Assembly (NCBI RefSeq): GCF_025685545.1
Contig: NZ_JAGSYC010000024.1
Coordinates: 496,001-560,000 of the forward strand
Reading direction: 5' to 3'
Source: Granulicella paludicola
Lineage (GTDB): Bacteria > Acidobacteriota > Terriglobia > Terriglobales > Acidobacteriaceae
Length of the DNA: 64,000 bases
Both the position numbers and the translations under genes were made by a program. The number at the start of each line of letters is the position of its first letter. The stretch's first letter is position 1. Below are positions 1-9,486 of the stretch, one piece after another. The notes under the pieces were generated by a model. That model had not been told where the DNA came from, did not search any database, and saw nothing but the letters and a program-made list of their open reading frames with translations.

Positions 1-2004
1 CGTACACGCTATGGATTCGATGGAAGCGCTGACTATCGCCTAAGCGACAGCACTGGATTTTATGCGCACGGCTTCTACTCGGATCTGAAGGACTATGGCG
101 ACAAGTGGTACTACGAACCGGTCTCTGCAGCGCTTACCGGCACAGCTTCGAATACGGTCTACCCCACTGCCACTTCGAAGGGTTCCGCGCCAAAGTTCTA
201 CACCTCGAGCAAGCGCCCGAATGCTTCGGTGGGCACGATCATCCTCGGCGGTCGCACTGTACATAAGGACTCTCTCTTCACATACCAAGTCTCAGCTTCG
301 CGCTCTTATGAAAAGGACTCGGCTGGCAATCCCAAGGCTGACTTTTCCTGGGTGGGCGCCACGAATTATTGCAACTATATTCCTGCACAACAGACCGACC
401 TGTATCACCCACACTTTGGGAATTGCGATAACAGCAACACGTCTCCGTTGCTGAATGCATCCAACTGGCAGTTCAAGGACATTACGATCTCGACGGGACA
501 GAATGCGCAACTCAATCTCACAGCGCAGACCTCCTACGCCAAGAACTACAGCTGGTGGGGTCACTTCGGCACCTTCGAGGCTGGACTCAAGTTCTCAAAC
601 GCGCACCAAAGCCAGGATTCGACTGAGACCGTCTATGACGGCTTCCCAACGGCCTCGGCCCCTTTGATGAGTGCGTTGCTGGATACGTTCAACAATACGG
701 ATTACTTCAATGGCACGTACTTCGGCGGCCAGTACGGCAAGGTGTCGAATTTTAGCTCCGCGCAGGCCTATACGTTGAACAACTACACAGGTTACGTCGA
801 TGCGCAGAAGACCGTCGCCGATCGTTACCCGAATCTCTTTCATACGGTAGAGCAGATCACTGCGGGCTATCTTATGAACACCGTTGACCTCGGCAAGCTC
901 CATATCAATACAGGCATCCGCATCGAGAGCACTCGCACGATGACCTTCGGTTATAACCTCACGTTCTACGGAACGAGCGGCAAGGCCGGAGCGCCGTGTG
1001 CTTCCTCTCCCAATGCTCCAGCCGTGGGAACGAGCTGCTACACCGCAGTTGGTACGAACAACAACCCGTCTTACGTCGATGTGCTGCCAAGCGTTGAAGC
1101 GCGCTACTCCCTCACCACGAACTCGGCTTTGCGCGGCGTCGTCTCACGCGGTGTTGCTCGGCCTGATCCGTATCAGCTTGTACCCTATGTCACGGAAGAC
1201 TCGACTGCGAGCCCCATCGCTGTGAGCATCGGTAATCCGAGCCTTCGTCCCGAACATGCCAACAACTACGACGTGTTGTACGAGGACTACCTGCAACCTC
1301 TCGGTCTGGTGCAGGCGGGCTTCTTCTTCAAACAACTCCAGGCGCCGCAGGTGGTGACGACTTTGCCAAGCGGCCTGAACCTCGCAAACTTTCCAGCAAA
1401 CTACTTTCCGACCTCGGTGCAGTCGGTACTCGCGCAGTATCCGGGCGATGCGATCACCCAGTACACAAATGGTCAGAATGCGTATATCTATGGTCTGGAG
1501 CTCAGCTTCCAACAACACTTCAACTACCTGCCGGGTATCCTCAAGGGTCTTGGCCTGCAAGCAAACTACAGCTACACGGCGTCGCGCGAAAAGGGTCTGC
1601 CGTTGCGTAACGACCACCCCACAACGATCGACCAGTCGCCGAATACCTGGAAGATCAATCCAACCTATGACACCAAGCGCTTCTCGGCGCGCGTAGGTTT
1701 GGCATACGACCAGGCGAGTCTTTTTACCTACAACTATGTCTCACCCAGCTACGTAAGCGGAGCAGACCCCAGCGGACTCGGTACGAAGGGGCCGTCGGGC
1801 GATGTGTTCACACTCACGCACTTCCAAGTGGATGCGCAGGCGAGCTATCGCTTCTATAAAGGGTTCACCGCGGTGGTCTCTGGTCTCAACCTCAATAATG
1901 AGGTCTTCGGCTATTACCAGGGCAACGCCAACTTTGTGAATCAGCGTGAGTACTACAAGCCGACCTACACCGGCGGAGTGCGGTACACGCTCGGCACGCA
2001 CTAA
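1..2004 (+). CDS. TonB-dependent receptor, C-terminal part (5' end outside window)
   Basis: The reading frame is open from the first base, so this is the 3' part (668 residues seen) of a longer gene. It consists of beta-barrel-like sequence: alternating aromatic and polar strands, many Tyr/Asn/Gly, and stretches such as GNPSLRPEHANNYDVLYEDY, typical of the barrel of outer-membrane TonB-dependent receptors. It ends in strand-like VRYTLGTH. The plug and TonB box are not in view. An AppA-like phosphatase follows 80 bases downstream on the same strand, so the pair may import or process a phosphorylated substrate such as inositol phosphates (inference). Family call is firm; substrate is unknown. 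Confidence 0.85.
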   Translation, partial: RTRYGFDGSADYRLSDSTGFYAHGFYSDLKDYGDKWYYEPVSAALTGTASNTVYPTATSKGSAPKFYTSSKRPNASVGTIILGGRTVHKDSLFTYQVSASRSYEKDSAGNPKADFSWVGATNYCNYIPAQQTDLYHPHFGNCDNSNTSPLLNASNWQFKDITISTGQNAQLNLTAQTSYAKNYSWWGHFGTFEAGLKFSNAHQSQDSTETVYDGFPTASAPLMSALLDTFNNTDYFNGTYFGGQYGKVSNFSSAQAYTLNNYTGYVDAQKTVADRYPNLFHTVEQITAGYLMNTVDLGKLHINTGIRIESTRTMTFGYNLTFYGTSGKAGAPCASSPNAPAVGTSCYTAVGTNNNPSYVDVLPSVEARYSLTTNSALRGVVSRGVARPDPYQLVPYVTEDSTASPIAVSIGNPSLRPEHANNYDVLYEDYLQPLGLVQAGFFFKQLQAPQVVTTLPSGLNLANFPANYFPTSVQSVLAQYPGDAITQYTNGQNAYIYGLELSFQQHFNYLPGILKGLGLQANYSYTASREKGLPLRNDHPTTIDQSPNTWKINPTYDTKRFSARVGLAYDQASLFTYNYVSPSYVSGADPSGLGTKGPSGDVFTLTHFQVDAQASYRFYKGFTAVVSGLNLNNEVFGYYQGNANFVNQREYYKPTYTGGVRYTLGTH

Positions 2005-2084
2005 GGTTTACCGCGTTTCAATACCGCGCAGACTGGAGTCAACCTTTGGTCTGCGCTCTCCCAACCTCAACATCCGAGATACTC

Positions 2085-3392
2085 ATGACACTCAGGTTCT
2101 TATCGCTTGCTTGCCTGCTGCCTTTTTCGCTGCTTGCCTCTGCACAAGCAGCAACAACAGACCGGCACGTGAAGGCTCAACAGGATTCGGAACTTCGTTA
2201 TGTGCTGGTGCTCAGCCGCCACGGAGTCCGTTCGCCCACCGGGAAAGCTCCGCAGTATGATCGCTACTCGACTGGTGAGTGGCCTAAGTGGCCGGTGGAG
2301 CCGGGCTATCTCACCCCGCACGGCTTCCAGCTCATGCAGATCTTCGGGGCATTCGACCGCGCACAATTTGCCTCGCAAGGGATCTTGAAAGCTGAAGGTT
2401 GCAGCGATGCAGGAAACATCACCATCTATGCGGACTCGGATCAGCGCACTCGTGAAACAGGCAAAGCGCTGGCTGAAGGTCTGATGCCGGGCTGTGGCGT
2501 GCAAGTGATGGCTCTGCCGGAGGGCACCAACGATCCAGTCTTTCATACGCATCCCGAAGGATCGGCGAACTCTGAAGCCTCGCTTGCTGTAGCAGCCATC
2601 GCCGGTCGTATTGGCAATGATCCCGCCAACATTACCGAAGCGTATCGGCAGCAGATCGGCTATCTCGACCACATTCTCGAAACCTGCGGCACTGCATCGC
2701 CTGGGAAACCATCTCGTACTTCGCTGTTCGATATTCCTGCAACCTTGACGACGGGCTCTGGCGATCATCTTGCTGACTTGAGGGGACCGCTGTACACATC
2801 ATCGACGCTCTCCGAAAACCTGCTGCTCGAATATACAGAAGGAATGAATGATTCGGACGTAGGCTGGGGATGCGTTCACAAACCCGAACTCGAATCGCTT
2901 TTGCAGATCCATGCAGCAGCCGTCGACTTTACACAGCGCACTGCCGTGACAGCCCATGCGCAAGCATCGAACCTGCTTGATTTGATTGGTCTATCCCTGG
3001 AGCAAGCGGCCAGTGGCAGGGCGATCCGGGGTGCCAAAGGTAAGCCAACCGACCACGCTTTATTTCTTGTCGGTCATGATACGAACATCGAAAACATAGC
3101 GGGCACCCTCAATCTCACATGGATCATCGACGGTCGACGCGACGACACCCCGCCTGGAGGAGCTCTCGTCTTCGAGCTTTGGCAGGCACGCGCTACGCAT
3201 CGGAGCTACGTGCGACTCTTCTATACAGCACAAACGCTCGACCAGATGCGGAACGGGGAGAGACTGTCGCTGAATAATCCGCCGCAGCGAGTTCCCGTCT
3301 TTATCCCGGGGTGCAGCACGGAGGATATGTCCTGTCCGCTGAGTGGGCTGAAGAAGCTTCTTCTTACTCCGCGAACGTCAAGATTGCGATAG
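2085..3392 (+). CDS. periplasmic histidine acid phosphatase (AppA/phytase-like)
   Basis: 435-residue member of the histidine acid phosphatase branch 2. The N-terminus is a Sec signal (MTLRFLSLACLLPFSLLASAQA). The active-site motif RHGVRSPT follows at about residue 44, with the nucleophilic His. The proton-donor motif GHDTN, then TPPGGALVFELW, near residue 330 closely matches the E. coli AppA pattern. It should release phosphate from phytate or sugar phosphates in the periplasm. I chose the ATG at 2085 because it begins the signal peptide; an upstream in-frame ATG at 2046 would add 13 non-signal residues. It probably works with the TonB receptor just upstream. Confidence 0.85.
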   Translation: MTLRFLSLACLLPFSLLASAQAATTDRHVKAQQDSELRYVLVLSRHGVRSPTGKAPQYDRYSTGEWPKWPVEPGYLTPHGFQLMQIFGAFDRAQFASQGILKAEGCSDAGNITIYADSDQRTRETGKALAEGLMPGCGVQVMALPEGTNDPVFHTHPEGSANSEASLAVAAIAGRIGNDPANITEAYRQQIGYLDHILETCGTASPGKPSRTSLFDIPATLTTGSGDHLADLRGPLYTSSTLSENLLLEYTEGMNDSDVGWGCVHKPELESLLQIHAAAVDFTQRTAVTAHAQASNLLDLIGLSLEQAASGRAIRGAKGKPTDHALFLVGHDTNIENIAGTLNLTWIIDGRRDDTPPGGALVFELWQARATHRSYVRLFYTAQTLDQMRNGERLSLNNPPQRVPVFIPGCSTEDMSCPLSGLKKLLLTPRTSRLR

Positions 3393-3517
3393 CGCGGAAA
3401 GTCTGGGGCATGCGCGGAGCGCAGATACCTGAAGACATCTCAACATCAGCTGAAGCGCCGCCGCTAAGTGAGCAAACCGATACAGTTTTGTCGATTCGTA
3501 GATGACATCCTCAAAGG

Positions 3518-4201
3518 ATGAGTACACATGTTCGCCATGATCTGGACCTGCTCCATGCAAGCCTGCTCAAGGGAAAGCTGCCCCGCAACCTCAGTTGGTC
3601 TGACACCCTTGATCTCATCGGTAGGCTCGGCCAAGTGGAGCCGCACGGTAGTGATGAGTTCGTATTTACCGTGGGAACGCAGCGAGCTTTCTTCAAGCAC
3701 CCGCATACCCACGACCTTGGCGTGGAAGAAGTCGCCCGCCTGAGAAAGTTTCTTCGCGAGGCTGGACCGGAGGTGGCTGCGGAGACGGCGTCGCAGCCCT
3801 GCCGCATGATCGTTGTCATTGATCATCACGTCGCTCGCGTCTACCAGGACCTCAACGAAAAGGTTCCGGAATCAGAACACTCCGTGCATCCCTACGACCC
3901 ATTCGGCTTTCACCATCACCTCATCCATAAAAAAGAAGCTCACTATCAGGGTGAGCGTGTGCCGGAAGAGAAGTCGTTTTACGAAGAGGTTGCACAGGAT
4001 CTGCTTCCGGCAGACGAGATCGTTCTCATAGGACATGGCACTGGCAAGAGCAATGCGGCTGACCACCTGTTTGAGTATTTGAAAAAGAGCCACCACGATA
4101 TTTCGAGCCACGTCATCGCGACGGAAAATGCAGATCTCTCCGCATTGACCGAACCGGAGATTGAAGCGATTGCTAAGCGGCACAGGTCTGCCGTTGTTTA
4201 A
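3518..4201 (+). CDS. unknown protein, HicA-like N-terminus plus baeRF/eRF1-like C-terminus
   Basis: 227 residues, no signal peptide or membrane segment. Residues about 20-85 (LSWSDTLDLIGRLGQVEPHGSDEFVFTVG...) resemble the small dsRBD-like fold of HicA-type proteins. The second half has IVVIDHHVARVY at residue about 92 and ADEIVLIGHGTGKSNAADHLFEYLKKSH near 165, the pattern seen in bacterial archaeo-eukaryotic release-factor-like (baeRF) proteins, followed by a His-rich stretch HPYDPFGFHHHLIHKK. If correct, it may act on ribosomes or stalled peptidyl-tRNA. Both domain calls come from pattern recognition only. No toxin or antitoxin partner is adjacent, and it is preceded by the phosphatase gene 125 bases upstream. 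Confidence 0.5.
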   Translation: MSTHVRHDLDLLHASLLKGKLPRNLSWSDTLDLIGRLGQVEPHGSDEFVFTVGTQRAFFKHPHTHDLGVEEVARLRKFLREAGPEVAAETASQPCRMIVVIDHHVARVYQDLNEKVPESEHSVHPYDPFGFHHHLIHKKEAHYQGERVPEEKSFYEEVAQDLLPADEIVLIGHGTGKSNAADHLFEYLKKSHHDISSHVIATENADLSALTEPEIEAIAKRHRSAVV

Positions 4202-4303
4202 CTAGGTCGATATGCTTGCTCGGGCGGCAGAAAGAGAGTCGGCAGGCCACCGAATTCGCCTTGCCGCCCCGCTGACATCGGACAGGTTGTGTTTCCAAGG
4301 AAA

Positions 4304-5296
4304 CTAGGGCACGATCACGATCGACCCGGATTTGTCCTCGTTCTTTACTGCGAGGAGCGCGTCATGCGCATTGTCCAGAGAGAAGATCGTGACCTCCGGA
4401 CGGAACTGCAATTGCCGAGCAAGCTCTAGAAAGTCTCGAGCATCGTCTCGCGTCATATTCGCCACGCTTCGAATTTGCCGCTCTCCCCAAAGTAATTTGT
4501 CATAGTCGAATGACGGCATCTGGTCCAGGTGAATCGCGTTGACAGCCACAACTCCGCCCTTACGCAAAGAGCTCAGTGCGTTCACCACCACCTTGCCGCT
4601 CGGGGCAAAGGTGATCGCCCTGTCCAGGGCAACGGGAGGAATAGCATCCTCGTCACCAACCCAGCTTGCACCGAGCGATGTAGCCATCTCTCGATGGGCC
4701 TGTCCTCGAGTCACTACATACACCTGACACCTCCAAAACTGGAGGATGCGAATAGCTAGAGCGGCTGAACTCCCGAAGCCGAACAGTCCCACCTTCTCTC
4801 CTGGAAGAACGCCAGCAACACGGAGGCTCCGGAAACCGATAATGCCAGCACATAGCAGAGGAGCGACTTGGGCGTCGTCTAAGTTGCCGGGCAGTGGATA
4901 CACAAAGTCTTCACGAGCAAGTACGTACTCTGCATATCCACCATTCAAGGAGTAGCCCGTGAAGACAGGATGATTGCAGAGATTTTCCATCTTCGCCTGG
5001 CAATACCAGCAGTCGCCGTCGGTCCCTCCCATCCAGGAAACACCAACACGGGTACCCATCGGTATGCGAGCACTCGCTCCTTCAATGACCTCTCCGACGA
5101 TTTGATGCCCCGGAATTACGCTCGGCAAAAGCGGCGGCAGATCGCCCTCTGTAATATGCAGGTCTGTCCGACAAACCCCACAAGCCATCACCCGTAGAAG
5201 TACATGCCCCGGCACCAACTGCGGTCGCGGAACCTCGATGACCTCGACCAGCCGGAAAGGGCTGGAGCGTTTCGGATCGTAGACGGCAGCTTTCAA
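4304..5296 (-). CDS. zinc-dependent alcohol dehydrogenase
   Basis: 330-residue medium-chain dehydrogenase/reductase. Catalytic zinc ligands are visible in GVCRTDLH and PGHQIVGEV, and the structural zinc loop in CWYCQAKMENLC, which has the spacing of the AdhA/AdhP branch. A Rossmann GLFGFGSSAA segment follows near residue 170. It oxidises alcohols or reduces aldehydes with NAD(P). The frame is open far upstream, but the family begins MKAAVY; here a TTG at 5296 gives exactly (M)KAAVYDPKR, preceded by GGAG five bases upstream, so I use it. Residues upstream of it look non-coding. It stands alone in its strand context. Confidence 0.85.
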   Translation of the reverse strand: MKAAVYDPKRSSPFRLVEVIEVPRPQLVPGHVLLRVMACGVCRTDLHITEGDLPPLLPSVIPGHQIVGEVIEGASARIPMGTRVGVSWMGGTDGDCWYCQAKMENLCNHPVFTGYSLNGGYAEYVLAREDFVYPLPGNLDDAQVAPLLCAGIIGFRSLRVAGVLPGEKVGLFGFGSSAALAIRILQFWRCQVYVVTRGQAHREMATSLGASWVGDEDAIPPVALDRAITFAPSGKVVVNALSSLRKGGVVAVNAIHLDQMPSFDYDKLLWGERQIRSVANMTRDDARDFLELARQLQFRPEVTIFSLDNAHDALLAVKNEDKSGSIVIVP

Positions 5297-5518
5297 GATT
5301 GCTCCAATCCCAACTTTGCTGATTCCATTCTTCGACTCGCTCGACGGGATTACTGTCTCGCTTTGCTCGGTCGCGCGGGTGCGGCCATGATTCTTCTGCA
5401 ACAAACTGAGCGTCGATAGGCTGGATCGCATCCGGCTCGGAGATGAGAAAGAGCAAAAGAGAACCCGGTACCCTGTGATGACTATCCCACTGTCTTCACC
5501 CAAAAGGCAGCGGGGGCT

Positions 5519-6151
5519 CTAGCGAATCCCAATCAGCTTATGCGTCTGGAGACTTAGCCGCCAGCGCGGATTATCGCCACAAAACTGAATCGCCGCCTGC
5601 AGCGAGTTTTTCGCATCGGGCCCGTCTTTCGGCTGGATAAAGAAGTTCGCAAACTCCAGCTCCGTGTACACAAGCGGATCGGTCTCCTGCGGATACACGA
5701 CCTTCAGCTCGTTGCCCTTGGTCACCACCAGCGGAGCGCCTGCCTTGGGACTGACGCAGACCCAATCCACGCCCTCCGGCACCGGGAGCGTGCCATTCGT
5801 CTCAATCGCAATCTGAAATCCCAGTTTGTGCAACGCCTGGATCAGTGCCGCGTCAAGTTGAAGCAGCGGCTCACCCCCGGTGCACACCACAAACCGATTT
5901 TCGGAATCGCTCTGCGGCCACTTGGCTGCAATGGCCTCCGCCAATAGCTCTGCATCCGCAAATTTACCGCCGCCATCGCCATCCGTACCTATAAAATCGG
6001 TATCGCAGAACTGGCAGACAGCCTCGGCCCGGTCCGCCTCACGGCCACTCCAAAGATTGCAGCCAGCGAACCGGCAGAACACCGCAGCTCGGCCGGCGTG
6101 TACGCCTTCGCCCTGAAGCGTGTAGAAGATCTCTTTCACTGCGTACGGCAT
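5519..6151 (-). CDS. queE: 7-carboxy-7-deazaguanine synthase
   Basis: Radical-SAM enzyme converting 6-carboxytetrahydropterin to 7-carboxy-7-deazaguanine in queuosine biosynthesis. It starts with MPYAVKEIFYTLQGEGVHAGRAAVFCRFAGCN and carries the QueE-type cluster motif C-x14-C-x2-C (FAGC...VCQFCD) rather than the usual CxxxCxxC. FVVCTGGEPLLQ is the SAM-binding GGEP motif. 210 residues is normal for the family. It follows queC by 12 bases on the same strand and is presumably co-transcribed with it; queD diverges just beyond. Confidence 0.95.
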   Translation of the reverse strand: MPYAVKEIFYTLQGEGVHAGRAAVFCRFAGCNLWSGREADRAEAVCQFCDTDFIGTDGDGGGKFADAELLAEAIAAKWPQSDSENRFVVCTGGEPLLQLDAALIQALHKLGFQIAIETNGTLPVPEGVDWVCVSPKAGAPLVVTKGNELKVVYPQETDPLVYTELEFANFFIQPKDGPDAKNSLQAAIQFCGDNPRWRLSLQTHKLIGIR

Positions 6152-6163
6152 CCGTTGCCTCTC

Positions 6164-6856
6164 TTACCGACGATACTTCGTCGGATCGCTTACACCCGCC
6201 TCGGCAAAACCCTTCAAACGCAGATGGCAGGCATCGCATGCACCACACGCCTCGCCCGTCGCGGAAGGGTCATAGCAGGTAATCGTCATCCCATAATCCA
6301 GGCCAAGCTTCATCCCGGTCTCGACGATCTCTTTCTTGTTCATCGTCATCAGCGGCGTGTGAATCCTAATTCTGTCGCTACCCTCGATGCCGATTTTGGT
6401 GCCCAGGTTCGCCATCGTCTCGAAAGCCTCAATGAACTCCGGCCTGCAATCCGGATACCCGCTATAGTCGAGCGCGTTCACGCCAATAAAGATGTCGGTC
6501 GCCCCCAGCGTCTCCGCCCAGGCAAGAGCCAGCGAAAGAAACACCGTATTGCGCGCCGGAACATAGGTCGATGGAATCCCGTGACCTATCGCCTCATCCG
6601 TCCGGTTCTTCGGCACTGGCTCATCCGTCGTCAACGCTGAGCCGCCAAACGATCGCAGGTCCACCTTCGCGATCACATGCTGCTTCGCTCCCAGCTGCTT
6701 CGCCACGCGGCTCGCTGCCTCCAGCTCCACTTTGTGATTCTGTCCATAGTCGAAGCTCAGCGCATAGGCCGCGTAGCCCTGCGTTCCGGCAATCGCCAGC
6801 ACCGTCGTCGAATCCAGCCCGCCGCTCAGCAACACTACGGCTTTTCTTTCCATCAC
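6164..6856 (-). CDS. queC: 7-cyano-7-deazaguanine (preQ0) synthase
   Basis: ATP-dependent preQ0 synthase of the PP-loop family, 230 residues. The PP-loop SGGLDSTT is at residue about 11. Four cysteines near the C-terminus ([18 protein letters not shown]) form the zinc site. It converts the QueE product to preQ0. It is the first gene of a queC-queE pair on the minus strand. The 103 bases between it and queD hold the divergent promoters; no riboswitch was recognised there. Confidence 0.95.
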   Translation of the reverse strand: MMERKAVVLLSGGLDSTTVLAIAGTQGYAAYALSFDYGQNHKVELEAASRVAKQLGAKQHVIAKVDLRSFGGSALTTDEPVPKNRTDEAIGHGIPSTYVPARNTVFLSLALAWAETLGATDIFIGVNALDYSGYPDCRPEFIEAFETMANLGTKIGIEGSDRIRIHTPLMTMNKKEIVETGMKLGLDYGMTITCYDPSATGEACGACDACHLRLKGFAEAGVSDPTKYRR

Positions 6857-6959
6857 TTCGTCCTAACCTCAACCTCAAGTTTAGCGTAACGGGCACGCTA
6901 TCCCCTGCCGCACGATCCGCCTGCATCGCCGTCACCAAAAGCCGGTAAACTAGAAGGTG

Positions 6960-7328
6960 ATGGAAATCTTCAAAGAATTCACATTCGAGGCCGCTCATCG
7001 GCTCCCCCACGTGCCGGAAGGGCACAAGTGCGCTCGCCTGCACGGGCACTCCTTCCGGGCCGAAATCCACGTCGCTGGTCACGTCGATCCGCACACCGGC
7101 TGGGTCATGGACTTCGCCGAAATCAAGGCCGCCTTCAAGCCTCTCTACGACGTTCTCGACCACAACTACCTCAACGACATCACCGGTCTCGAAAACCCCA
7201 CCAGCGAAGAAATCGCCCGCTGGATCTGGAATCGTCTGCAGCCCTCGCTGCCCGGCCTTAGTCAAGTCGTCATTCGCGAAACCTGCACCGCAGGGTCCAT
7301 CTATCGCGGGCCCGGCGCGCCAGTCTAA
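6960..7328 (+). CDS. queD: 6-carboxytetrahydropterin synthase
   Basis: QueD/PTPS-type enzyme making 6-carboxy-5,6,7,8-tetrahydropterin from dihydroneopterin triphosphate. [24 protein letters not shown] holds the zinc histidines and the catalytic Cys. Later motifs WVMDFAEIK and LDHNYLND, and the final VVIRET, are typical. 122 residues fits. GTG at 6957 immediately precedes the ATG at 6960; I chose the ATG, which gives [14 protein letters not shown]. With queC and queE it completes the GTP-to-preQ0 route apart from FolE. Confidence 0.93.
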   Translation: MEIFKEFTFEAAHRLPHVPEGHKCARLHGHSFRAEIHVAGHVDPHTGWVMDFAEIKAAFKPLYDVLDHNYLNDITGLENPTSEEIARWIWNRLQPSLPGLSQVVIRETCTAGSIYRGPGAPV

Positions 7329-7404
7329 TCTCCTTCGTCGCAGTAGTCTGTGTGCTTCGTAACATCTTCACTCCAACTTCTTTTTTCGCCATAATAGGGA
7401 TGCT

Positions 7405-9294
7405 ATGTCTAAGCAACAATTTCAAACTGAAGTCAGCCAGCTCCTCCAGCTCATCGTCCATTCGCTCTACTCACATCCGGAGATCTTCCTCCGCGAACTG
7501 GTTTCGAACTCCTCCGACGCGCTCGATAAGCTGCGTCATCTCTCACTCACCGATGAGCATCTCAAGTCGCTCGTCGGCAGCAGCATCGCTCCGCCGCGGA
7601 TCGACCTCGTGCTCGATGAAGCCGCCAAGATACTCACCCTCTCCGACACCGGTATCGGCATGAACGAAGAAGACCTCATCGCTCATCTCGGCACCATCGC
7701 TCGCTCGGGAACGAAGAACTTCCTCTCGCAACTTTCAGGCGATGCCAAGAAGGACTCCAACCTCATCGGTCAGTTCGGTGTCGGCTTCTACTCCGTCTTC
7801 ATGGTCTCGGATAAGGTCGAAGTCTTTTCGCGCAAGGCCGGGGAAGAGAAGACCTTCAAGTGGACCTCCGATGGCAAGACCGGCTTCGAAATCGCTGAAG
7901 TCACTGGCGACGAAGCCCGCGCCACCGCAGGCACGACCGTCCTCATTCACCTGAACGAAGAGGGCGCGCAGTATGCCAACAGCTGGCGTCTGCAGGAGAT
8001 CGTCAAGAAGTATTCCGACCACATCGCTTTCCCCATCTTCCTCACCTACGACAAGAGCGAGTGGAACGCGGAGAAGAAGGAGTCCGACAAGACTCGCGTC
8101 ACCGAGCAGGTAAACGCCGCCTCCGCCATGTGGCAGCGTTCCAAGTCCGAGCTCTCCGATGAGGACTACAAGGAGTTCTACAAGTCCATCACCGGTGACT
8201 ACGAAGACCCGCTCTTCTGGTTCCATACCCGCGCGGAAGGCACCCTCGAATACACCACCCTCTTCTACATTCCGGCTAAGGCACCCCTTGATCTTTACCA
8301 GGCCGAGTACAAGGGTGGCATCAAGCTCTACGTCAAGCGCGTCTTCATCATGGACGATTCGCGCGAGCTGCTGCCGCAGTATCTCCGCTTCGTTCGCGGC
8401 ATCATCGACTCCGAAGACCTGCCCCTCAACGTCTCGCGCGAGATCCTCCAGCAGAACAAGGTGCTCAACAGCATCAAGACCGCCAGCGTCAAGAAGATCC
8501 TCTCCGAGCTGAAGCACATCGCAGCCAACGACAAGGACAAGTACGCGCTGTTCATCGCCGAGTACAACCGTCCGCTCAAGGAAGGTGTTTACGGGGACTT
8601 TGCGAACCGCGATACGCTGCTCGAACTTGTGCGCTTCAAGTCGACGAAGGTCGATGGCCTCACCTCGCTCGCCGAAGCGAAGGAGCGGATGCAGTCCGAC
8701 CAGAAGGCGCTCTACTACATCACCGGCGGTGCTGAGTCCATGCTCCGCAACTCGCCGCTGCTCGAGATCTATAAGAAGAAGGGCATCGAAGTCCTCATCC
8801 TTGACGACGATATCGACGAGATCGTCTTCTCCTCCGTTCCCAAGTACGGAGAAGTCGACCTCAAGGCCGTCAACAAATCCAACGCCAGCGACGACCTCAA
8901 GGACGAGTCCACGCCCGAGCAGGCCGAAGAGCTGAAGCCGCTTCTCGAAAAGATCAAGGCAGCGCTTGGTGATGCTGTTAAAGACGTTCGCGCCTCTACG
9001 CGTCTCGCCGATAGCCCCTCCGTCATCGTCTCCGACGAAGACGAACCCAGCGCCCGCATGCGGCAAATGATGCAGGCGATGGGTCAAAAGGGCATGCCCG
9101 AACTGCAGCCCACGCTCGAGATCAATCCCGATCACGAGATCGTCAAGAAGCTCCTCGCCCACTCGGACGACGCCAAGGTGGCCGATGCCGCGTGGCTGCT
9201 GTTCGATCAGGCGTTGCTCCTCGAAGGTGTGCCGCTGAAAGATCCAGCTACCTTCGTGCAGCGCCTCAACCGTGTTCTCAATCAGTCCATCTGA
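7405..9294 (+). CDS. htpG: Hsp90-family molecular chaperone HtpG
   Basis: 629-residue cytosolic ATP-dependent chaperone. The GHKL ATPase motifs are in order: ELVSNSSDALDKLR, LSDTGIGM and GQFGVGFYSVFMVSDKV. They are followed by the middle-domain stretch YVKRVFIMDDSRELLPQYLRFVRGIIDSEDLPLNVSREILQ and a C-terminal dimerisation region. Start ATG sits directly before the canonical FQTEVSQLLQLIVHSLYSHPEIFLREL. Spacing to queD is 76 bases, so it may have its own promoter. A strong terminator follows. Confidence 0.97.
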   Translation: MSKQQFQTEVSQLLQLIVHSLYSHPEIFLRELVSNSSDALDKLRHLSLTDEHLKSLVGSSIAPPRIDLVLDEAAKILTLSDTGIGMNEEDLIAHLGTIARSGTKNFLSQLSGDAKKDSNLIGQFGVGFYSVFMVSDKVEVFSRKAGEEKTFKWTSDGKTGFEIAEVTGDEARATAGTTVLIHLNEEGAQYANSWRLQEIVKKYSDHIAFPIFLTYDKSEWNAEKKESDKTRVTEQVNAASAMWQRSKSELSDEDYKEFYKSITGDYEDPLFWFHTRAEGTLEYTTLFYIPAKAPLDLYQAEYKGGIKLYVKRVFIMDDSRELLPQYLRFVRGIIDSEDLPLNVSREILQQNKVLNSIKTASVKKILSELKHIAANDKDKYALFIAEYNRPLKEGVYGDFANRDTLLELVRFKSTKVDGLTSLAEAKERMQSDQKALYYITGGAESMLRNSPLLEIYKKKGIEVLILDDDIDEIVFSSVPKYGEVDLKAVNKSNASDDLKDESTPEQAEELKPLLEKIKAALGDAVKDVRASTRLADSPSVIVSDEDEPSARMRQMMQAMGQKGMPELQPTLEINPDHEIVKKLLAHSDDAKVADAAWLLFDQALLLEGVPLKDPATFVQRLNRVLNQSI

Positions 9295-9318
9295 TTCTTG
9301 CCACCAACTCCGCTAGCG

Positions 9319-9350
9319 AAAAGCGCCTCCTGCAAGGGGGCGCTTTTATT
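9319..9350 (+). terminator. intrinsic terminator after htpG
   Basis: Stem of 12 pairs (AAAAGCGCCTCC against GGGGGCGCTTTT with one G-U pair), loop TGCAA, tail TTTTATTT. It lies 25 bases after the htpG stop codon. Confidence 0.9.
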
Positions 9351-9486
9351 TCACATTGCGATGACTCGCAACAGCCTCCACTCTCCGCGGGCACTACCTC
9401 AACGTGTCCGTCGCGCTATAGGATGGGAGCGTTCTTGAGTGCACTGTTGACTTGTCGATCGGTGCTCAAGCCCCAGGGGGATTTTC

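Noticed and set aside
4222-4269. GGGCGGCA/TGCCGCCC inverted repeat between the unknown gene and the ADH gene
   Set aside because: Thirty-base loop and no U-tract, so not convincing as a terminator.
5297-5503. Upstream extension of the alcohol dehydrogenase
   Set aside because: The family begins MKAAVY, matched by the TTG at 5296 with a ribosome site; the extra residues have no pattern.
7735-9162. A 475-residue open frame antisense to htpG
   Set aside because: Same shadow effect; no domain-like pattern, and htpG is certain.
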